DNA from: Tricholoma matsutake
Taxonomy: Eukaryota; Basidiomycota; Agaricomycetes; Agaricales; Tricholomataceae
Assembly (NCBI GenBank): GCA_026075535.2
Contig: AP026542.1
Coordinates: 1,550,001-1,614,000, forward strand
Reading direction: 5' to 3'
DNA: 64,000 bases
The notes under the pieces are model-generated. The model was not told the origin of the DNA. It saw only the letters and a list, made by a program, of their open reading frames with translations, and made no database searches. Position numbers and translations under genes: made by a program. Shown piece after piece: positions 1 to 9,536 of the stretch (position 1 is the stretch's first letter; each line of letters opens with the position of its first letter).

Positions 1-187
1 TGTGGGTCATTGGTAGTCATGGGAGTTGTTTGGAAAGTGGTGCCACTTTCTTTTTGGGAACACAAGCATGACCAAATGGTCTGTGTGCAGCCATGGGGTA
101 TATAAGCACTCGTGAAATGAGTACTTTTCGCCCCCAGGGCTCCCATTGCCCTTTCGTAAATTGTAATGTAAGTATAAATAGTATATA
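1..187. other. Non-coding, promoter-like sequence at window edge
   Basis: No supported reading frame. A TATA-like GGTATATAAGC lies near position 100. The stretch begins with TG and could be the inner part of an LTR or promoter cut by the window edge, but no second copy was found in the window. Confidence 0.3.
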
Positions 188-444
188 TTAGTTGTATTTT
201 TTGAACATACTATGCAGGTTTACCTGAGTAGTGCAGGCTATATAGTACTGTGAGAAAACCAGTTGCAGCTGATTGCAACCGGTTTTTGAATGGTTTTTAA
301 ATGTTTTCAAATAGAGGCAACCAGCAACCCAATCGCCCCTGAAACTGAGCAACTGCAACTGACGGTTCAGTTGCATTCAGTTGGGTTGGGTTCGGTTTCA
401 GTTTTTTTTTCCGGTTCAGTGAACTGGACCTTTAAACACTATTC
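188..444. repeat. GGTT-rich non-coding repeat of unknown type
   Basis: Non-coding sequence rich in CAGTTGCA, GGTTCAGTT and GGTTTT words. It begins near 258 with CCAGTTGCAG and ends near 434 with CCGGTTCAGTGAACTGG, which are loosely inverted, so a small MITE-like insertion is possible. No target duplication was found. It borders the truncated copia RT at about 445 and may mark what truncated it. Confidence 0.3.
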
Positions 445-1260
445 CAACATGACCGCATTTGATGTGATAGACCCATTTGCTCATGATAGCTTGGCAGTCT
501 GAGGGTAGGTCAACTAATTTGAATGTACCTCTTTTGGTTAATTGTGTCATTTTGGCATCCATCACCGTCTTCCACTTCGGCCAATCTGATTGATCTTTGG
601 CTTCTTTTACTGTAAGTGGGTCATCCTCCAGTGTCACCCTGATCATTGTGTAGTCCACCATTATGTAGCCAGTTTCCTCCACTACTGGCACTTGGTATTG
701 CCATTCCTTTGGCCTGCATGAGTTGGGGTTGTTAAGCATCCTATAATTAATGAGTGGTTGTGCAAGGATGCATGCTGACCTTTCCCGGGGTACTGGAATC
801 TGTGATGGTGATGCGAGATTTGATGGCAATTCACGTATGTGATGCATCGTTTTCCTTTCTGATGCTTGCTCACCCAAAGTCTGCTTGTCATTTTCTCCAC
901 TCTCCCCCTCAAGTACATAGGGTGAGTTACCTCCACTTCATCATATTTTTCCTCTACCACTGAAAATACTGCATTTTGAGAGATGAGGGTTTGATGGGTT
1001 TGGGAATTATAGGACCTGTATCCTTTTGTACCATCAGCTATTCCCACAAAAATAAATTGGTGCAATTTTGGATCCAGTTTGGATCTTTTGCCATCCTGCT
1101 GCAGGACCCAGCACATTCTGCCAAATTCCTCCAGGTGTGATATGTCTGGTTTCTTTCCCCAGAGGACTTTGTCGAGTACCTTATGATCCTTGATCGATCA
1201 TGTGGGAGATCTATCTTTGAGATGGGTTGCATAAGCGATCACTTCTTTCCAAAGAGAGTG
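445..1260 (-). pseudogene. Copia integrase C-terminal part and RT N-terminal fragment
   Basis: Minus-strand 1116-682 reads KLDPKLHQFIFVGIADGTKGYRSYN, the conserved copia integrase C-terminal block in which the element describes a word-like G-Y-R motif. A second frame, 877-445, reads WPKWKTVMDAKMTQLTKRGT and KWVYHIK, the start of copia reverse transcriptase (RVT_2). The YxDD catalytic half is absent. The frame switch and truncation make this a pseudogene. Confidence 0.75.
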
Positions 1261-1317
1261 TGGGAGCATGTGCTGATGCAGCATTGTGCACACATGTTCT
1301 ATGAGTGTTCAGTTTAA

Positions 1318-2307
1318 TCATTTGGCAATTCCATTCTGGGAAGGTGAGTGAGGGGTGGTGACATCCAATTGTATTCCATTGTCTAGCAGAAATTTCTTGA
1401 ACTCCTTGCTAAGAAATTCCCCCGCTCCATCGACGCAAAGTTTCTTGAGTTCATGCCCAGTTTGAGTTTTGACAAAACTCTTGTACTGTTTGAACTTTGT
1501 TAGTGCTTCAGATTTCTGTTTCAAGAAATAGGTCATTTTGTGTCGTGCCTTGCCATCAGTGAATGTTATGAAATACTGGTCTCCTCCTGGAGCCTGAGTG
1601 CGCACTGGTCCCCATAGATTGCTAACTGTCAGATCTCCGATCTCTTTGATCTCCGACTTGCTTTCTTTAGGAAATGGCCAGACTTGTTGCTTTGCAGTGA
1701 TGCACACCTGGCATTGCAAAGCTGGTTCCACCATCCTATCCACCTCCATTCCCAAAACCATTTCCTTTTCTTTGAGCATTTTTACTGAACCCATGTTCAG
1801 ATGCCCAAAAGCTTTGGGCCATTTGTCCCATGTTCTCCCATGTTTGGTGGCATATGCTTGGTCATGTTTGGCAATACCTTTGATGCTCATATCAAATGAT
1901 TAGTTCATGACCCAGCCTTCCATGATGATTGCTCCATTGGGTGATCAGAATCTGACTCCTGGTGCCATGAATAAAACAGCTGCCCCAGCCTCAAGCATGC
2001 ATGAAATTGAAATGAGATTGAATGATGCATCAGGGGCATGTGCTACATCCTTGAGAGTGATTCTAGATATTTTTCCTCCCACAGTGCATTCCAGCCATAT
2101 TGAGCCTCATCCAAGCACAGGTGCCTTTCTGAATCTGGAAATCTGGTGTCCAGGGGTAGGGGTGTAGTCAATAAAGATTTCTTGGTTTTGAGCAATGTGA
2201 GATGTGCATGCCAAATCAGCTAACCAAGAGTCTGGCAAGACAGCCAGTGCTACATCCTTCCCATCATCCCCATAGAATGTGAATTCATCATCAGCCACTG
2301 CATTCAC
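1318..2307 (-). pseudogene. Copia protease and integrase remnant
   Basis: The piece 2307-2107 carries a damaged protease active site, DSWLADLACTSHI, where copia proteases have D-S-G-A-(S/T)-x-H. The piece 1890-1318 holds the integrase: FGHLNMGSVKML (GAG-pre-integrase H-x-H region), CQVCITAKQ (zinc-binding C-x2-C), LTVSNLWGP where the first catalytic Asp is expected, DGAGEFLSKEFKKF (second Asp region) and SPSQNGIAK, in which the usual catalytic Glu of NGxAER is lost. The missing catalytic residues plus frameshifts show it is inactive. Confidence 0.8.
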
Positions 2308-2875
2308 TTCCTGTTAAGTTCTGAGTTTGGGGAAGGAGACGTTGGATTTCCAGTCATACCCGGACAGAAGAAGTTGAAAGGGGAGAGTCAGATAGGAGTG
2401 GGATTCTGATAGAATTCCAAGGTGAGGGCTTTGGGACAGAAAGGATTTGGCTTCAGCTTGTAAGAAGCTGTGCCCTTCTCCTCGTCAAGTGTCCTAATTT
2501 CAGATAAGGTGAGAGGGGAGGATCAGAGGTCCAGAGGACTTCCAGAGAGGACAAGTAAAAGTTTGAGGAGGACTTAAGAGATGAATTGGAGCAAAATTAG
2601 AGTGGGATTAATTGAGTGACTTTGTTGATTTACAAACTGGCAATACAGAACAAAAGTAGCTAGCTTAAATACTAAAGGTCAGAGGCAATGGGAGTTTCTG
2701 AGGCTGTGATAATTTGCAAACTGGCCTCCGAGCCAAATCCTGAAACCATTTCATCTAATTGGAAATGAGGGAATTTTGCCTCTAGGCAGTGCTGCTGATA
2801 GGAGGTGGGCAGTGTTGCAAGGTGGCCAGAAAAGGCAGTGGAAATGATTGGAAATCTGGTCAGAGGAACTGGTCT

Positions 2876-3895
2876 TTACACTTCCATTGTGCCCTTCTGC
2901 TTCCCTCCCAATCTCCACTTTCCCAATTTGGACTTCTTCTTACATTGCCAGCCTATGTGCCCCTTTTCTCTGCATTCAAAGCATGTGATATTGGGATTGT
3001 ACTTCCTTTTCCCATGCTTGCCTATTAAGGCTGTATTGTTGGTGTTATGCATGTCACCAGGGGCGATGTGTTGTGTTGCCATTGAAAACATTGTAGGTAC
3101 ATGATAATCTGATATAGTCTTTGTTTCCTGCATACATGATTGATGGCATTACTTTATGATTTTTCAATGGGCCCAGGTTTTTGAGGAACATAAAGGGAAC
3201 ATAAAGAGTTTCCAGAGAATGTTTTCTCTGCACACAGTGGAGAACAAATACTCTATGAGACCAGAGTTGGTTTACCATGTGTCCACTGGGTACATAGTGC
3301 ATCTCCCCTGGTGTGTTAATCTGTCCATCATGTTTGAGGATGTGTGCAATCAGTTTTGGGGTGTCTGTTAAGGCTGTTGTGTCAATAGAGGCAATATAAT
3401 TGTTCCAGGCTTCAGGAAGTGAGCTTAGCAGAATAATAGAAAATTCTTCCCCATCAATTTTCTGTCCCAGGCTGTGCAGCTCTTCCTGGTACCCACACAA
3501 CGTCCTAATGTGTTCCTCGATGGGTGACAATTGTTCACATTGAGCCTGAAATAACTTTTGTCATGCCAACACTATGCCGAGAGCCCCTTGCATTTCCAAT
3601 AATGACTTCAGCACATCCCACGCTTCCTTTGATGTTGTCAAACTTGCGACATATACCCCAACATTTTGTTGGCAACCCTTAATCGGATTGTGGATAGCGC
3701 CAAGATAGTGCCATCCTATCCTTCTTTACCCATGCCGCTTTTGCTGCTTCATCTGATGGTTGAATAGTCAATCTGTTGACATATTCCCACAAATCCTGTC
3801 CCATCAAGATGTCCATGACTCCATCCTTTTGATCTTCCATACAGCATAATTCTCGGCTCCTGTCAAGGGTTTGATCCAGTAAATGTTTGTGTGCA
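2876..3895 (-). pseudogene. Copia gag remnant (UBN2-like plus CCHC knuckle)
   Basis: Starting near 3895 the minus strand reads WIKPLTGAENYAVWKIK, then IHNPIKGCQQNVGVYVASLT and TSKEAWDVLKSLLE, which are typical of copia Gag capsid (UBN2/DUF4219 families). In-frame stops occur (for example after the WKIK part and around 3540). The piece 3530-3054 continues with EEHIRTLCGYQEELHSLGQK and SSLPEAWNNYIAS. In 3133-2876 a zinc knuckle C-x2-C-x4-H-x4-C is visible (CFECREKGHIGWQCKKK). Gag would form the particle and bind RNA. Several frameshifts make it non-functional. Confidence 0.8.
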
Positions 3896-4058
3896 TGTTT
3901 GATGTGTCTGTCATTTTTGAAAAGTGGCTTGGTGTGTTAAGAGTGAGTGTATGTGTTAAGCTCAGGGTCCATAACCTGTTGAGACTCTAAGGACTTGATA
4001 ATAGTATATCTGACTTATTATTGTGTTTATCTACAATGACTATTTATACAACCATTTG
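3896..4058. other. AT-rich spacer between copia remnant and hAT element
   Basis: No gene is seen. The last eight bases, ACCATTTG at 4051-4058, resemble AGCGTTTG at 8899-8906 on the other side of the hAT transposon (6 of 8 match) and may be its decayed 8-bp target duplication. Confidence 0.4.
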
Positions 4059-4200
4059 TAGTGCTGTGCATGGCCCAGCCTGAGGCTGTGAGCCAGGCCA
4101 AGCCAGGCCAAAATGGCGGCTTCATGACGGCTTTGGCCTGGCCTGGGATCCTGGAAAGCCAAAGCCAGGCCATGAAGCCGCGGCTTTCTTGAGCAGAGGG
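4059..4200 (+). repeat. hAT left terminal inverted repeat and subterminal repeats
   Basis: Begins TAGTGCTGTGCATGGCCC. Followed by repeated GGCCTGGC, AGCCAGGCC and GGCTTTGGC words that pair with those at 8760-8898. Confidence 0.8.
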
Positions 4201-4506
4201 AACATTTATTTGTATTGTGGCTTGAGTTTAAATTATTAATAATGTGCATCACCAAACTTTAATTTATCAAAACACCCGCCCTCGTTCTCTGTCGTTTTTC
4301 ATCTTTGTCGCCATTGCCTGTCTTTATGGCTCCTCCTTCACCTATCCACACCTCCCTCTCGACCTTCTTTCTTGCTGAAGTACATGTACAATGTAACCCT
4401 TTGTGGCTCATCCTTCAACTATTTATGATAACGATTTTCCCGATGCTCGCTCCCCATTTTTGCATCAACTTGTGCTGTTCATGCTCCTCTCTCTTCTGTG
4501 CCCAAT

Positions 4507-7500
4507 ATGTCCACTCCCGAAACCATCAAACAACTTGTCAAGGAGATCAGTGCTCTCTCAAGCTCCTTGTCAGGTGCTGTACCAAAAGGATTGAAAGATG
4601 ATAAAATCTGGTCTGTTATGAATATGAAGGAAGGTGATACTCCACATGAAACCTTCAACTGCCAGTTTGATGCGTTGTTTGGGGAGGATTGTCGTGATCC
4701 TGGCAGCCGCCTTCACCATATTCACCAGGGCAAACTCGGGATGGGTCTTGTCATATCTTACCTTTCAAAACTCAACTGGACCAAAGATTTTCCCTTGGAT
4801 CTCATGGAGCTCAAGTTGCAACGCCTGGTGAATGAGCTGAAACATCTTCAGTGAGTACCTAAATGATCATTATCCATTTTTACTGATGGATTGTTAGACA
4901 AGTGGACATACCTCGCCCAGCACAAACCGTCAACCCCACCGTGAAGCTCAAGGACACTGCCAACACTGAGGCCCCTCAACTTTCCTTCCAGCGCAAGGCT
5001 GTCCAGGATTTCCACTCCCAACAAGCCAACCAGAACGATGCTCCTACATCTTCAATGCCGGATGCTAATCCACGTGCACCCCCCTCAGTCAATGTGGGGT
5101 TAGCTCCCCAAAACAAGCATAGCAACTCGTCCATCAACAATGACAATACTGAAGACAAAATGGTTGACCAGCAAGTGCCACATATGTCTTGTTTGTGTCC
5201 AACAATTACTTTCTCATCTTCAAGTATGTTCTTTACTGTGAAAAAGAAGTGTGCAACGGCAACTACGTCGCAGGCAAAGAGCAAGCGTGCGACATCAGTA
5301 ACAGTTGAAACAGTTGATGATGTGGACATGATGGGCACTGAGGAGAATGTATGGGCTAAGGGTATGGTCTTTCCAATCACAAAAGGGCATCCACGTAAAC
5401 TCAAACACTTATTTAGGTAAGAAGAAAAGTGCAACCCTTGGCAATCCACAAGTGACCGATGCTGACGGCCTACTCGCCGACGTGGATGTCCAGTTGGTAG
5501 ACGACAATCCATCTACCCATGAAGATAAGCGACAAGATGTTGATTATTTCTTTCGTCCTGCTGTTGTCAAAGAGGTGAATGGAAGGTCAAAAAAGTATTG
5601 TACATGCAAACTATGCCCATGAGTTCTTGCATTGAAATTCTGTCACATATATTGATGAGATGTACAGGGCCAACAAGAGCCTCATCGATGAAGTCACAAC
5701 ATTGCGATGCCACCTTGAAGCGAGCCATGTGGTACGTGATTTTTTTCAAGTTTTCCTCAATTTCTGGAATTTCTCCTGTTAATTTTCTCCCATTCAGGGC
5801 AAATACCGCAACTGGGCAAAAGGTGCCAACTTTGTGTCGAAGCTGCCTGGGGACATCAAAAAGCAGAAGGCAGCTGTGGAAGAGGCAACACGCACATTGG
5901 ATCGTGACCTCAGAGAGAAAAAGCTTTCTGAGCAGGTCATCCCTTACTCAGACAAGCTGTTCCGCCGAGCAGCAATAGAGTGGCTCGTGGCAACAGATCA
6001 GGTAAGGAATTCATTTTTACAATGAATTCTCTGATTACATCCTCTTTCTTCATAGCCAATCCAAGCCCTTGAACACCCCAAGTTCAAGGAGATGATTGAC
6101 GTTGCTTCTCGTGCGACAAATGGGGTGAAGATTCCAGGTCGGAAGGCAACCCAAGCAGAAATCATGCATATGTTCAAGAACCATCTTACAACATTGAATG
6201 TATGTATTCTCTTGCTCTTTTGTTCATTTCTCATTGTTTCACAGGGTCCCACGGTTCAAGGCAAAGTTAGCTTGACATGTGACACATGGCAGGTGGGCAA
6301 CACAGATGGGTACTTTGCAGTCATGGTGCACTGGATTGAGGAGCTGACCCCTGGCAAATGGGAACTCAACAATGCACACAATGGTGAATGGCTTGGTCAA
6401 GCTCTATTCAAGATTGTCAGACACGTCAGAATTGAGGATAAGGTGCGTGTATCATTGCTATCATACTCCCATCATGCTTATCCTCTACCATGAAGGTTGG
6501 CCACATCACCTGTGTTAGTGCGACACCCACTATCTGCTAGCTAAGACCATGCGGGTTCTCTCTACAAGAAGGGGGTGGGATCTGCGCTCATGATGGGGGA
6601 ATTGATGGTTTTGATGTGAGGGGTTATTAATAGGTGAGTTTGTTGAGATAGGCCTTTCACACCGAAAACATAGGTGGAATACCTAAGAGAACACAACTAG
6701 GGTCCCCTAGGCATATATTTAGGGTTTATATACTATGTTACACATATTGTACATTGTTGTTACTGACACATTTGTACATGCACATACATATTGATGCATG
6801 TGAAATAAAATTCTCACACTATCAAAGTGTAGCATCATTTGGCGTCATGTGTAGTGTAATTCGACATAATAAAATAAAAATGAAATTTTATTAGGTAATG
6901 GGGTGGTTTCCTAACAACCTGTGACAACATGAGGAACAATCCAACCATGATGAAGGAATTTGCCACACGACTGAAGACCGCTACAGGCAGGAAGTACAAG
7001 TGGAGGAAGAGAAAGATCAAGTATGCTAGTCCATGAGCTTACCAAGTTCAGTTACTCATGGGAAACAGCTGTCTCGCACATGTCATCAATCTGGCAATGC
7101 AAATGCTCATCTCAACATACAGCAAGTCACCCCATTTTGATCCAAAGCAGCTGGATGCACATATACTGACATCCCGTGATGAGGTGGGGCTGGTAAGGGC
7201 AATTGTAGTCAAGGCACGTATCGATACTTAGCTATTCATGCCGCTTACCTCTTATCAGGAACCCTCCTCATCGAAATGAAAAGAAATGTGGAGAACCATT
7301 CAGATTAAGGGAAATAACGGGCCTGTACTTCAACTTATACTCAATATGAAGGTGCGGTGGTCATCAACATATTTGATGCTTGATTGCGTGGAAAGAAAAA
7401 AGAATGTGCGTAACTAGTTCCAAACGAAGATTCCTATTCATAACTTCTTTCGCACAGTGCATTGATGCCTTTGTCGATGAACTTCATTGGGAAGAACCCG

Positions 7501-8702
7501 ACTCTGCAAAATGGGACAAGATAGGCAAACTAAAGCTTACAAGCGAGGAGTGGGCACAGGTAAACATCTTTCTTGGTTTGCTAAGCATATGTCTACCGTT
7601 TCGTGTACAAAACAATGCCTGATGTGTTTTAGCATGCTGATAATGCTCAACAGGCATTTTTGTCTGATAATGTCCCAACTCTGCATTATGCAATTCCTGC
7701 GCTGGAAGCCCTTCACCAAGCATGGTCTAGTCGAGCTGGCCGTTCCAAATTTCAGCTGTTCGCCCCTGCCCTTCATGCCGCATGCGAGAAGATCGATGAG
7801 TACTATGAGAAGACAACCGACTCTCCTGCGTACATCATGTCAATGAGTACGAGTGGCCATCTCCTATCCTGTGCCCTTGACATTGCTGATATATCTCTAG
7901 TTCTTAACCCAAAGGAGAAAATGGGATACTTCAAGAAGCATTGGTCAGCCGAGCTCCAGGAGGAAGTCCTGGAATGTGTTGAGGAGGAGGTACGCCCAAG
8001 TTCCTGTCTTCCACTGCAGGAGCTAATTACTCTTAGTTCAAAGAGCGGTGGCTAAGATTCTGTAGCGGCCCCATGACAACACCATCGGTACCATCAAGAA
8101 AGAGCAAGGGACTGCATGCTCTGCTTTGAGAACTTAGTGATGATGAAGAAGACGTGGCGGTGGATACAGGGGTGGATGTACCTGATGATCCTCAATGGCC
8201 ATGGCTTCGCGACTACCATGCCTATATGAATGTTCCTGAGCAAGTGTCAGAAGGCTGGACAGCAATCCAGTGGTGGGGCATAAGTATTTCAAACTGAATA
8301 CTCTGACCAGTGCCTAACAAATTCTTGTAGTTCAATGCACAGTGCTATCATCCTGTATGGGGTTCACTCGCATGCGACTATCTTGCGATTATGTTGTCAT
8401 CAGTCTCAAGCAAGCATGCATTTTCACAAGGGGGGATCACTATATCAAAGCGCCACAGTTGTCTCAAGGGTGACATCATGGAGGCCCTCCAGAGCATCAA
8501 ATGTGCAATCTGACATGACTTGCTCTTTCGAGAACCTGCACCGTCGTCAACATTGGAATTGGAGGAAGATGACAAAGAGTTAGCAGATGTGACTGAAGGG
8601 GATTTGAGGGACCCTGAGGAGGAGTCAGACATTGAGGGGTTTTCCTGGGATGAGCTACTGATTGAGGATGAAGATGAGGAGACTATGGATTGGTCTGAGT
8701 AG
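4507..8702 (+). pseudogene. hAT transposase (BED-like finger and C-terminal dimerisation domain), inactivated
   Basis: Multi-exon transposase. Readable parts in order: MSTPETIKQLVKEIS start at 4507; BED-type finger region DVDYFFRPAVVKE...CTCKLC near 5540-5620; SKLPGDIKKQKAAVEEA near 5840; an RNase H-like start GKVSLTCDTWQVGNTDGYFAV near 6265-6330; a segment MRNNPTMMKEFATRLK near 6930; CLAHVINLAMQ near 7075; EALHQAWSSRAG near 7710; and the hAT C-terminal dimerisation motif, LACDYLAIMLSSVSSKHAFS near 8370-8430, with an acidic tail to 8702. Several GT...AG introns of 50-60 nt are visible, for example GTACGAGTG to CTCTAG near 7846-7900. Damage includes an in-frame TGA at 8511, probably from CGA, the solo LTR at 6513-6916 and other stops. 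The enzyme would have cut and pasted the element. Confidence 0.85.
6513..6916. mobile_element. Solo LTR (404 bp) inside the hAT transposase
   Basis: Starts TGTTAG and ends CTAACA (6-bp inverted ends) and is flanked by a perfect 5-bp duplication ACCTG at 6508-6512 and 6917-6921. The transposase reading frame is recognisable on both sides (VGHITC before, TCDNMRNN after), so this is a clean later insertion. It has no coding capacity. A solo LTR arises when recombination between two LTRs deletes the retrotransposon body. Confidence 0.82.
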
Positions 8703-8754
8703 CATAGTAGATTCTGTTGGCCCACCTGTACGAAAAAAATCATTATTTACATAG

Positions 8755-8898
8755 AAAAGCTGCGGCCTAGGCTGGGCCAAGCCAAAGCCAAGCCGTGTTT
8801 GATGGCTTTGGCCTGGCCTGGCGTTTGAGAAAGCCAAAGCCGCCTCAGGCCAAGCCAAAGCCGGGGCTTTCAGGCCAAGCCGGGCCGGAACAGCACTA
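8755..8898 (-). repeat. hAT right terminal inverted repeat and subterminal repeats
   Basis: Its complement reads TAGTGCTGTTCCGGCCCGGC from 8898 inwards, matching the left end with few changes, and is followed by the same GGCTTTGGC and GGCCTGGC words. Confidence 0.8.
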
Positions 8899-8948
8899 AG
8901 CGTTTGATGCGTTGATCGGTAATCATAATCGGTAATTAGAATGTCCCA

Positions 8949-8991
8949 TTACTATGGTGCCGATCACTTACACACCACTACTTTTGTACAA
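8949..8991 (+). repeat. Inverted repeat arm, partner at 14884-14926
   Basis: ATTACTATGGTGCC followed by ATCACTTACACACC and CTACTTTTGTAC. The complement of 14884-14926 shows the same with about five changes. The young copia element at 9041-14428 lies between the arms, so it probably landed inside a smaller TIR element. Confidence 0.65.
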
Positions 8992-9040
8992 ACTTTTCTG
9001 GTCCTCCAAAAAACAACCATTTTCTTATTCCTCTTGTAGA

Positions 9041-9485
9041 TGTTGGAATATCAAGCGTGACTCGCCCGAATGGGTAACCCCGCCTACCCGCGTTCTTACT
9101 ACTTTCCGAATCTCATGCGCAGCAGCGTGCCACTATGCCGACTCCACTGTACGTTTGTATTGTTTCTTGTAATTCCTTTCATATTACTGCATTGCTATTG
9201 CTCTCGTCGAGAGCCTTTCCTTTTGTTCTCTCATTGTAGTTTAGCTTACTTTACTGTTTGCTACAAGTACTGCTACTTGGACTTGTCTCCCCTCAGTCGT
9301 TTGGCTACTGCTCTCGCGTACAAACACTGAGGTGAGATCATTACTTACTATGCTCATCTTTTTGTACTCACCGTTGTACTCTTAACTCTATTATTAGGTG
9401 AATATACTCCAGTCGTTTGGCTACCGCTCTCGCATACAAACACTGAGCTCTATTATTAGTACGGCTTAGGTCTACATTCGTTACA
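9041..9485 (+). repeat. 5' LTR of the intact copia element
   Basis: 445 bp, TGTTGGAATATC...TTACA. Contains an internally repeated motif (CGTTTGGCTAC-N-GCTCTCG-N-TACAAACACTGAG near 9299-9330 and 9413-9447). It would carry the promoter and transcript start. Confidence 0.95.
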
Positions 9486-9500
9486 GGTTATTGGGCCCTG
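9486..9500 (+). promoter_or_regulatory. Primer-binding site candidate, half-tRNA-iMet type
   Basis: GGTTATTGGGCCCTG follows the LTR directly. Drosophila copia uses a site of the form GGTTATGGGCCCAG, complementary to an internal fragment of initiator tRNA-Met. The match here is close but has one extra T, so priming by a cleaved tRNA is inferred, not shown. Confidence 0.55.
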
Positions 9501-9536
9501 TGCTTTTTCTAGTACCTCTCGTGTCCTTCTGTTCCC

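Larger units (their letters stand above)
445..3895 (-). mobile_element. Decayed, truncated Ty1/copia retrotransposon
   Basis: Reading leftwards on the minus strand, the parts come in copia order: gag with a CCHC knuckle, aspartic protease, GAG-pre-integrase, integrase core, integrase C-terminal part, then the first part of reverse transcriptase. Stops and frameshifts separate the pieces. The sequence stops resembling RT shortly after a KWVYHIK motif near 470, so the RT catalytic half and RNase H are missing. LTRs were not found. The order pro-int-RT is diagnostic of copia rather than gypsy. The element is clearly dead and much older than the intact copia at 9041-14428. Confidence 0.85.
4059..8898 (+). 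mobile_element. hAT-superfamily DNA transposon with decayed transposase
   Basis: Terminal inverted repeats: the left end starts TAGTGCTGTGC at 4059 and the right end finishes with the complement, ...GGAACAGCACTA at 8898. The subterminal 150 bp at both ends are rich in GGCCTGGC and GGCTTTGGC words in both orientations, a common hAT feature. Candidate 8-bp target duplications flank it (ACCATTTG and AGCGTTTG, two mismatches). Inside is one spliced transposase gene on the plus strand, interrupted by a solo LTR. The element is about 4.8 kb, normal for an autonomous fungal hAT, but it is no longer able to code. Confidence 0.88.

Noticed and set aside
258..437. A MITE at the truncated copia end
   Set aside because: Ends are only loosely inverted and flanks show no duplication.
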